A stretch of 15,072 bases of DNA from CAZKEW01 sp964580435 (GTDB lineage: Bacteria; Acidobacteriota; Aminicenantia; Aminicenantales; UBA8522): NCBI GenBank assembly GCA_964580435.1, contig CAZOKP010000068.1:1-15072 (forward strand), in the 5' to 3' direction. The translations under genes were made by a program, and so were the position numbers. The notes beneath the pieces were generated by a model, which saw only the letters and a program-made list of their open reading frames with translations, had not been told where the DNA came from and did no database searches. Below, piece after piece: positions 1 through 6,400 of the stretch (position 1 is the first letter of the stretch; the number at the start of each line of letters is the position of its first letter).

Positions 1-54
1 CGCGAGGGCGGCCGGACGGTCGGTGCCGGCACCGTCACCGAAATCATGGAGTAG
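1..54 (+). CDS. tuf: Elongation factor Tu, 3' end (partial)
   Basis: The first 17 codons read REGGRTVGAGTVTEIME and then TAG at 52-54. This is the hallmark C-terminal strand of EF-Tu domain 3 (family pattern REGGRTVGAGVV.KI.E). EF-Tu is the cytoplasmic GTPase that delivers aminoacyl-tRNA to the ribosome. Only the tail lies in the window; the GTPase domain is upstream. rpmG follows 62 bases later with no terminator-like hairpin between them, so the two are probably co-transcribed. A second tuf starts at 15036, so the genome has at least two copies in the same orientation. Confidence 0.93.
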   Translation, partial: REGGRTVGAGTVTEIME

Positions 55-116
55 GGAGATTCAAGGCCGAACACTTGAACGAGTAAGCCGGGAGAGAAAG
101 GGCAAAAGAGAACAGA

Positions 117-266
117 ATGAGAGAAATCATCACCCTTCAGTGCACCGCTTGCAAGCGCAGAAACTACACGACCACCAGGAACAAGAAAACAAAGACGGAA
201 CGGCTTGAAATAAAGAAATATTGCCCCTTTTGCCGCAAACACACTTCCCATAAGGAAGTGAAGTAG
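117..266 (+). CDS. rpmG: 50S ribosomal protein L33 (bL33), zinc-ribbon form
   Basis: This 49-codon gene encodes ribosomal protein L33 of the large subunit. The protein starts MREIITLQCTACKRRNYTT and ends RKHTSHKEVK. It has the L33 core pattern and two CxxC pairs (C9/C12 and C36/C39), so it is the zinc-binding type rather than the cysteine-free paralogue; 49 residues is normal for that form. ATG at 117 is the only reasonable start, because it gives the canonical MRxxIxLxC opening. The ribosome-binding site is weak: only purine-rich GGGAGAGAAAGG lies upstream, rather far away. The order tuf-rpmG-trnW-secE-nusG is a widespread ancestral arrangement and supports the call. Confidence 0.93.
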   Translation: MREIITLQCTACKRRNYTTTRNKKTKTERLEIKKYCPFCRKHTSHKEVK

Positions 267-314
267 GAAGGGGCCAACTTCGGCTGGGCGAGACAAGAGG
301 AAAGAACGTTAGGG

Positions 315-388
<74 letters not shown>

Positions 389-456
389 CCCTTGGTTCCG
401 CTTGAGGGATAGAAGAGACACGCCCCCCCGGGAGATACAAGGAGGCTTGAGCACAC

Positions 457-469
457 AAGGATCGTCCTT
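457..469 (+). promoter_or_regulatory. Small hairpin just before the secE ribosome-binding site
   Basis: AAGGA, TCG, TCCTT forms a perfect 5-bp stem with a 3-base loop. It lies one base upstream of GGGAG (471-475), the probable Shine-Dalgarno sequence of secE. TCCTT (465-469) could alternatively pair with a second AAGGA at 439-443, which is part of an AAGGAGG that has no usable start codon after it. The two pairings are mutually exclusive. The region 389-486 holds nothing else I recognise. A regulatory role is speculative. Confidence 0.2.
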
Positions 470-486
470 AGGGAGAAAGATTGCCC

Positions 487-699
487 ATGGAAGAAAAAGT
501 CAGATGGTATAAACGCATCGTCCCCTTTCTGAAGGAGGTGCGTGCAGAAATCAAGAAGGTGACCTGGCCTTCCCGCAATGAGGTCTATAGCACGACGATC
601 GTCGTCATCGTGGCCACGTTATTCTTTGGGTTCTACCTCTTCTTCATGGACATTATCTTCTCCTGGGTGATTACGCAGATCAAGTCCTTATTTGGCTAA
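487..699 (+). CDS. secE: Preprotein translocase subunit SecE
   Basis: This encodes the small essential SecE subunit that clamps SecY in the SecYEG channel of the inner membrane. The 70-residue product has the short, single-span architecture usual outside the Enterobacteria. A cytoplasmic amphipathic N-terminal helix (about 11-25) leads into the family signature KKVTWPSR (23-30). One hydrophobic transmembrane segment follows at about 36-60. ATG at 487 is chosen, 11 bases after GGGAG (471-475). A TTG at 481, only 5 bases from the same GGGAG, would add two residues and cannot be excluded. The reading frame is closed upstream by TAG at 469-471. nusG follows after 12 bases, the conserved secE-nusG pair. 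Confidence 0.93.
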   Translation: MEEKVRWYKRIVPFLKEVRAEIKKVTWPSRNEVYSTTIVVIVATLFFGFYLFFMDIIFSWVITQIKSLFG

Positions 700-711
700 A
701 AAGGTATGGAA

Positions 712-1242
712 ATGGCAAAGAATTGGTATGTTGTTCATACGTATTCCGGCTTCGAGAAATTCGTGGCCGAATCGATTCGACAAAGAGCGCTCGAGTTAAG
801 TCTTCAGGACCAGTTTGGGCAGATCATCATCCCCACCGAGGATGTCATCGAGATCAAGGGCGGGAGGAAGGTCGTCTCCACCAAAAGGTCCTATCCGGGA
901 TATATCCTGGTCGAGATGGAAATGAGCGATGAGAACTGGCATCTTGTCCGGGAAACCCCCAAGGTGACAGGTTTTGTCGGACCAGGGAAAAAGCCCTCGG
1001 CGCTTCATCGGGAAGAGGTCGGCCAGATCGTTGAACACATGGAGACGACCTCGGAAAAACCCAAGCCAAAACATTCCTTTGAGAAAGGAGAGGCGGTCCG
1101 GATCATCGACGGCCCCTTTTTCAATTTCAACGGGATCGTGGAAGAGGTCAATCACGAGAAAAATACCCTCAAAGTCCTGGTCACCATTTTCGGTCGATCC
1201 ACTCCTGTGGAATTGGAGTTTCTGCAGGTGGAGAAGATTTAG
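712..1242 (+). CDS. nusG: Transcription termination/antitermination protein NusG
   Basis: NusG binds the RNA polymerase clamp and modulates pausing and Rho action; through its KOW domain it can contact ribosomal protein S10 and so link transcription to translation. The 176-residue product has an N-terminal NGN domain (about 1-110; opening MAKNWYVVHTYSGFE, then PGYILVEM and VTGFVGPGKKP). A short linker precedes a C-terminal KOW domain (about 122-176; GEAVRIIDGPFFNFNGIVEE, ending ELEFLQVEKI). An ATG at 706 would add two residues, but AAAGG (700-704) is only 1 base from it and 7 bases from ATG 712, so 712 is preferred. The TAG stop at 1240-1242 overlaps the rplK Shine-Dalgarno AGGAGG (1241-1246), suggesting translational coupling. 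Confidence 0.96.
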   Translation: MAKNWYVVHTYSGFEKFVAESIRQRALELSLQDQFGQIIIPTEDVIEIKGGRKVVSTKRSYPGYILVEMEMSDENWHLVRETPKVTGFVGPGKKPSALHREEVGQIVEHMETTSEKPKPKHSFEKGEAVRIIDGPFFNFNGIVEEVNHEKNTLKVLVTIFGRSTPVELEFLQVEKI

Positions 1243-1251
1243 GAGGGGAGC

Positions 1252-1683
1252 ATGTCCAAAGAAGTCGTTGCCAGAATCAAGCTTGAGATCGTTGCCGGAC
1301 AGGCCAGCCCGGCGCCGCCCGTCGGCCCCGCGCTCGGCCAGCACAGTGTCAATATCATGGATTTTGTCCGCCAGTTCAACGAGAAGACGAGCCGGATGGA
1401 AGAAGGAACGATCGTTCCTGTCCTGATCACGGTATACAAAGACAAGAGTTTTGTTTTTGAGTTGAAAACTCCTCCGGCGTCCTATCTTCTCAAGAAGGCT
1501 GCGGGCATTGCCAAGGGTTCGGGAGCCCCGAACAAAGAAAAAGTCGGCAAGGTTACCAAGAAGCAGATCGAGGATATCGCCAGGCTCAAGCTGCCTGAGC
1601 TGAATGCCAGCGATCTGGAAAAGGCCAAGAAAATCATCGAAGGTACGGCCAAGAACATGGGATTGGAGATCATCAGTGAGTAA
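1252..1683 (+). CDS. rplK: 50S ribosomal protein L11 (uL11)
   Basis: L11 binds the GTPase-associated region of 23S rRNA (helices 43/44) at the base of the stalk. It is needed for factor binding and, in organisms with RelA, for sensing uncharged tRNA. The 143-residue length is standard. The N-terminal domain carries the proline-rich segment QASPAPPVGPALGQ (17-30), the family's thiostrepton-contact helix. The rRNA-binding C-terminal domain includes the KTPPASYLLKKAAG motif. AGGAGG sits 5 bases before the ATG. Only 9 bases separate it from nusG, so the separate leader where L1 represses this operon in E. coli is absent. The 3' end overlaps rplA by 8 bases. Confidence 0.97.
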   Translation: MSKEVVARIKLEIVAGQASPAPPVGPALGQHSVNIMDFVRQFNEKTSRMEEGTIVPVLITVYKDKSFVFELKTPPASYLLKKAAGIAKGSGAPNKEKVGKVTKKQIEDIARLKLPELNASDLEKAKKIIEGTAKNMGLEIISE

Positions 1684-2368
1684 AAGAGGGAAGAAATACG
1701 TCAAGGCCAAGGAGCTTGTCACCAAGCCAGAGTACACCCTAGAAGAAGCAGTGAGCCTTCTGAAGAAGTCGAGTTATGCCAAGTTTGACGAGTCCGTCGA
1801 CCTAGCCATGCGTTTAGGGGTCAACCCGAAGCATTCCGATCAGATGGTCCGGGGGACTGTCGTCCTGCCTCATGGGACGGGAAAGAGCAAGAAGATCTGT
1901 GTCATCGCCTCGGGTGAAAAGATCAAAGAGGCCGAAGAATCGGGAGCGGATTACGCCGGAGGCGAAGAGCTGATCGAAAAAATCGCCTCGGGATGGATGG
2001 ATTTTGATATCGTCATCGCCACCCCGGACGTGATGAGAGGAGTCGGCAAGCTGGGCCGGATCCTCGGGACCAAAGGGCTCATGCCGAATCCCAAGTCCGG
2101 CACGGTGACCTTCGATATCAAGAAGGCCGTCCAGGAGACAAAAGCTGGCAAGGTGGAATTCCGGGTCGACAAATCCGCGATTCTCCACACCACGATCGGG
2201 AAAATGTCCTTTCCCGAAGAAAAGCTGGCCGAGAATATCAGAGTCTTTCTCCAGGCCGTGATGCATGCCAAACCCCCGGCCGCGAAAGGGAAATACGTTC
2301 GCAGCATTTCCATCTCTTCAACGATGGGCCCCGCCTTGAAGATCTCCGAGGAGATCCTGGAAAAATAG
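1676..2368 (+). CDS. rplA: 50S ribosomal protein L1 (uL1)
   Basis: L1 forms the mobile L1 stalk that helps release deacylated tRNA from the E site; in several bacteria it also represses its own operon. The product has 230 residues, the usual length. It contains the L1 signature near the middle (IATPDVMRGVGKLGRILGTK followed by GLMPNPKSGTV). The start is taken as GTG 1676, which gives MSKRGKKYVKAKELV, the typical L1 opening. GGAG at 1665-1668 is 7 bases upstream. GTGAGTAA overlaps the rplK stop (TAA 1681-1683), so translation is probably coupled. A longer frame opening further upstream inside rplK has no L1-like sequence before this point and was rejected. Confidence 0.96.
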   Translation: MSKRGKKYVKAKELVTKPEYTLEEAVSLLKKSSYAKFDESVDLAMRLGVNPKHSDQMVRGTVVLPHGTGKSKKICVIASGEKIKEAEESGADYAGGEELIEKIASGWMDFDIVIATPDVMRGVGKLGRILGTKGLMPNPKSGTVTFDIKKAVQETKAGKVEFRVDKSAILHTTIGKMSFPEEKLAENIRVFLQAVMHAKPPAAKGKYVRSISISSTMGPALKISEEILEK

Positions 2369-2378
2369 GAGTATGAAG

Positions 2379-2891
2379 GTGAAGCGCGAAACGAAGGAAA
2401 ACCTGGTCAAAGAGTTAGGGGAGAATTTCAGCAGTCAGAAGACCGTCTATCTCCTGGACTATACCAAAATGACCGTGGCGCATGCGGTGGAGTTAAGGAA
2501 GCTCTTGCGCAAGAATTCTTACTCCTTTAAGGTCGTAAAAAATCGCCTGGCTCTTCGGGCTCTCAAAGAGGATATGCCCCGCCAGCTCAGAGACTATTTC
2601 CAGAAGCCGACGGCCATTGCTTTTGCCTCTGACGAGCCGGTGAAGCTGGCTCGCCTACTCAAAGATTTTTCCATTCAGAAAAAGGTCTTGACCTTCAAGG
2701 GGGGCCTCCTCGATGGGCAGCTGGTCCCCCCGGAGAGGTTCGAGGAGATCTGCAGGCTGGCATCCCGAGAGGAATTGCTGGGAAAGATCGGCTATCTCAT
2801 GGCCTATCCAATAACGCAACTTTTAAGGACTTGGCAAGCCCCCTTAGCAAATATGGGCCGGTTGTTGAGTCAATTAAAAGATAAAAAATAG
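2379..2891 (+). CDS. rplJ: 50S ribosomal protein L10 (uL10)
   Basis: L10 anchors the L7/L12 dimers to the ribosome. The N-terminal domain shows family features (TVAHAVELRKLLR, then FKVVKNRLALRAL, then KPTAIAFASDEPVKLARLLKDF). The C-terminal helix, about 135-170, is where L12 dimers attach. Two starts are possible. ATG 2373 gives MKVKRETK, but its AGGAG (2367-2371) is only 1 base away. GTG 2379 gives MKRETKENLVKEL with the same AGGAG 7 bases upstream. I list GTG on spacing grounds; the difference is two residues. The distance to rplA is 4 to 10 bases, so there is no room for the long structured leader to which the L10-L12 complex binds in E. coli. Confidence 0.93.
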   Translation: MKRETKENLVKELGENFSSQKTVYLLDYTKMTVAHAVELRKLLRKNSYSFKVVKNRLALRALKEDMPRQLRDYFQKPTAIAFASDEPVKLARLLKDFSIQKKVLTFKGGLLDGQLVPPERFEEICRLASREELLGKIGYLMAYPITQLLRTWQAPLANMGRLLSQLKDKK

Positions 2892-2905
2892 AGTTGGAGG
2901 TAAAA

Positions 2906-3325
2906 ATGCCCAAAGCACAAACAAAGGATGAGGCTACAAAACTCACCAAGGAACAGTTCTTCGAGCACCTGGATGGTTTGACGGTCCTGGAACTGTCTGA
3001 TTACATCAAAGAATTCGAGCAGAGATATGGCATCAGCGCCGCTGCCGCAGCTCCGATGGCCTTTGCTGGAGCCGCTGCCGCTCCGGGCGCGGAGGCCAAG
3101 GCCGAAGAGGTCAAGACAGAATTCACTATTATTCTCAAGAACGCCGGAGACAAGAAAATCAACGTCATCAAGATCGTCCGGGAAGTCACCAACCTGGGGT
3201 TGAAAGAAGCCAAGGACCTGGTGGATTCCATCCCGAAGCCGGTCAAAGAAAAAATCTCCAAAGAAGAGGCAGAAGCCATCAAGGCCAAATTCGAAGAAGT
3301 CGGAGCCACGGTCGAACTCCAGTAG
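2906..3325 (+). CDS. rplL: 50S ribosomal protein L7/L12 (bL12)
   Basis: L7/L12 is the multi-copy stalk protein that recruits and activates EF-G, EF-Tu and IF2. The product has 139 residues, somewhat longer than the usual 120-130 because of a lysine- and glutamate-rich N-terminal extension of about 12 residues. The dimerisation domain (about 13-43) is followed by an alanine-rich hinge (about 44-70). The C-terminal domain has the hallmark KKINVIKIVREVTNLGLKEA then KDLVDSIPKPVKE (about 83-115). The start is ATG 2906, 5 bases after GGAGG (2896-2900). An in-frame TTG at 2894 lies inside that Shine-Dalgarno sequence and is rejected. L12 outnumbers L10 on ribosomes, so its strong ribosome-binding site after rplJ fits the need for extra synthesis. 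Confidence 0.97.
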   Translation: MPKAQTKDEATKLTKEQFFEHLDGLTVLELSDYIKEFEQRYGISAAAAAPMAFAGAAAAPGAEAKAEEVKTEFTIILKNAGDKKINVIKIVREVTNLGLKEAKDLVDSIPKPVKEKISKEEAEAIKAKFEEVGATVELQ

Positions 3326-3400
3326 CCCAAACGTTTTATGAATGTCATTGTTCTTATCGAATAGATCAATGATCAATCAACGCTTTTTCCGTGAGTGAAC
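3326..3400 (+). other. AT-rich rplL-rpoB spacer
   Basis: This 75-base gap is the longest between protein genes in the block from secE to rpoC and is clearly more AT-rich than its surroundings. It holds a weak inverted repeat, TCATTG (3345-3350) with CAATGA (3367-3372), a GATCAATGATC motif, and a run of five T at 3384-3388. In E. coli the corresponding spacer carries an attenuator and an RNase III site that lower rpoBC expression relative to the ribosomal genes. A similar role here is an inference from position. I see no convincing -35/-10 pair, and no Shine-Dalgarno sequence before rpoB. Confidence 0.4.
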
Positions 3401-6400
3401 ATGCAAAATGAATCAGAAAGTCTAAATCACCGCATCGAGCGGACCGATTTTTCGAAAATCGGGACGCAATTTCCTATGCCCGACCTTCTGGCCATCCAGA
3501 CGCAGTCTTACGCTGAGTTCCTGCAAATGGACCTCCTGCCGGAGGAGCGGAAGGATGCGGGCTTGCAGTCCACCTTCAAGGACGTCTTTCCCATCTCCGA
3601 TTTTAAGGAGACGACCCAGCTCGATTTTATCAGCTACTCGATCGGAAATTGGGAGTGCAAGTGTGGACGCTTGAAGGGCGTAGAAAATTCACGCGCCCGC
3701 TGCAAGGGCTGCGGCACGCTCCTGCCGTCGGACGTGGAGCTGACCGAGAAGGAAATCTGCCCCTACTGCAATGCTATGAGGAAAATCGAAACTCCGGTCT
3801 GTGAGCATTGCGGGGACAGAGTCAAGCTGAAGCTTAAATACAGCCCCAACGAGTGTCTTCAGAAAGGCTATACTTTTTCTGTCCCGCTGCGGTTGAAAGT
3901 CCGGCTGATCTCGTGGGAGAAGGACGCCACCAGCAAGTCGAAGAGGTTAAAGCATATCAAAGAGCAGGAAGTCTATTTCGGTGATATTCCCCTGATGACA
4001 GAAAAGGGGACTTTCATATTTAACGGCATCGAAAGAGTCGTGGTCAGCCAGCTGCAGAGGTCCCCCGGGGTTTTCTTCCGGCCGGCCGACGTCAAGGGTT
4101 TCTTCATCGGCAAGATCATCCCTTACCGGGGAGCGTGGGTGGAGTTTGAACACGATAGCAAGAACAACCTTTATGTCCGGCTGGACCGGAAGAAGAAATT
4201 CCTGGCATCCGTCTTTTTAAGGGCGCTCGGGTTCGGCTCTGATGAAGAGATCATCCGCCTTTTCTATAAGATTTATAAAATCCTGCCGGAAGACGGCAAG
4301 CTCTACTGGGAACTCGCGGACGACCTGGCGGGCAAGACAGTGGCCGACGATGTTACGCCTCCTTCTTCCAGGAAGGTTCTTGTGCCTGCCAAGAAAAAAC
4401 TCACTCCGGAAATTATCCAGGAGCTGAAACAGAAAGGAGTAGCCAAGGTTCCGCTGGTCAAGAAAGAACTCCAGGGAGCTTATTCCTTGGCCTCCATCAA
4501 GGGTAAGGTCAAGCCGAACGAAGAGCTCGGCGATGTCCAGCTTGAGCTCCTCACCGGCCGGGGGGAGCCTTTTGAGGTCTTCTATCCCGAACAGGACCGG
4601 ACCGGGCCCATCATTTCCAACACTTTGAAGAAAGACCTGCGCAAAGATACGAACCAGGCTCTAGCAGAGATCTACAGAAAGTTGAGACCGGGAGAACCGC
4701 ATACGATGGAGAGCGCGCACAACCTCTTCCGCAACCTGTTCTTCAACTCCCAGAAATATAATTTCTCCAGGATCGGCCGGCTCAAGATGAATATCAAGCT
4801 CGGTTTGAACACGTCCATGGAAGAAAAGGTCCTCTCTCCCCTCGATTATGTAGAGGTCATTAAGTACCTGCTGCGTCTACGCCTCGGGGAAGGGACGGTC
4901 GACGATATTGACCACCTCGGGAACCGCCGCGTCCGTTCTGTTGGCGAGCTGGTCGAGAATGCCTTCCGCATCGGGTTAACCCGAATGGAACGAACGGTCA
5001 AGGAGAAAATGACCATCAGCGCCGACCTGACCTCGGCCATGCCCCAGGACCTCATCAATTCCAAGCCCGTCATTGCAGCGCTTAAGGAGTTTTTCGGCAG
5101 TTCGCAGCTGTCCCAGTTTATGGACCAGATCAACAGCCTCGCCGAGATCACCCATAAGAGGCGCTTGAGTGCTTTGGGGCCCGGCGGATTGAGCCGGGAG
5201 AGAGCCGGGTTTGAGGTCAGAGATATTCAATCTTCTCACTATGGCCGGATATGCCCCGTAGAAACTCCCGAAGGTCCGAATATCGGTCTCATTTCATCTT
5301 TGAGCTGTTATGCCCGGGTCAATGATTTCGGTTTTATCGAGACGCCCTACCGAAAAGTCCGCAACGCGAGGATCATCGATTATGTCAAGATCGCTCATCC
5401 AGGGGACAGCTCCTATAAGATGGATGAAATCGTCGAAAAGAATGAATTTTTAAAGACGGTGGAGCAGCTCAAGAAGGGGAAGGTCAGGCAGCTTCCGGTG
5501 GTTGAACCCCAGTGTTTTTATCTGACAGCCTGGGAAGAAGAGAAATTCATTATCGCCCAGGGCAATGCTCCTGTCGACAAAGACGGCCATTTCGTCAATG
5601 AATTCGTCACTGCCCGCCAGGTCGGGAACTTCAAGTCCATCCCCCGGGATCAGGTAGATTATATTGATGTTTCGCCGAAACAGCTGGTCTCCCTCTCCGC
5701 GGCCCTCATTCCTTTCCTTGAGCATGACGACGCCAACCGCGCCCTTATGGGCTCAAACATGCAGAGACAGGCCGTTCCTTTGCTGCGGCCTGAGGCCCCC
5801 CTGGTTGGAACAGGGATTGAATACCTTGTGGCCAAGGGCTCGGGGGATGTCGTCGTCTGCCAGAGACCCGGAGTCGTCGAGTTTGTCGATGCCGAGAGGA
5901 TCTTGATCCGGGTCGACGAGAAGGAAAAAGCCAGGGAACATGATGTCGGCACCGACCTCTACCTCCTCACCAAGTTCCTCCGGACCAATCAGAATACTTG
6001 CATCAACCATAGGCCGATCGTCCGCAAGGGCGTCCCGGTCGAAAAAGGGCAGATCCTGGCGGACAGCTCCTGCACCGACAAAGGCGAACTGGCCCTGGGA
6101 CGGAACGTCCTCTGCGCCTTTATGCCCTGGCGCGGGTACAATTTCGAAGACGCCATCATCGTGAGCGAGAAGCTGATCAAGGATGATATCTTCAGCTCGA
6201 TCCATATTGTCGAAGAGACCATTGAAGCCCGGGACACAAAGCTTGGCCCGGAAGAGATTACCAAGGATATTCCGAACGTGCCCGAAAACGTGCTCCGCAA
6301 CCTCGATGAGAATGGGATCGTGAGGATCGGGGCCTACGTAAAATCGGGCGACATCCTGGTCGGCAAAGTCGCGCCCAAGGGGGAGACGCAACTGTCTCCC

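Noticed and set aside
23..208. 61-codon plus-strand frame spanning the tuf end and rpmG
   Set aside because: It starts inside tuf in another frame and overlaps most of rpmG, which is the certain gene. Its composition is low-complexity and uninformative.
423..429. Run of seven C before secE as a sign of a frameshift
   Set aside because: It lies in non-coding spacer between the tRNA and secE, so an indel there would not affect a gene; nothing further supports it as an element.
796..1737. 313-residue open frame on the minus strand across nusG and rplK
   Set aside because: It is a shadow of biased codon use in the genuine plus-strand genes. It spans three recognised genes, has no family-like sequence, and no ribosome-binding site was evident.
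3345..3390. Promoter or strong terminator in the rplL-rpoB spacer
   Set aside because: No -35/-10 pair at acceptable spacing was found. The only stem is 6 A-T-rich base pairs with a 16-base loop not adjacent to the T-run, so it is reported only as a weak feature.
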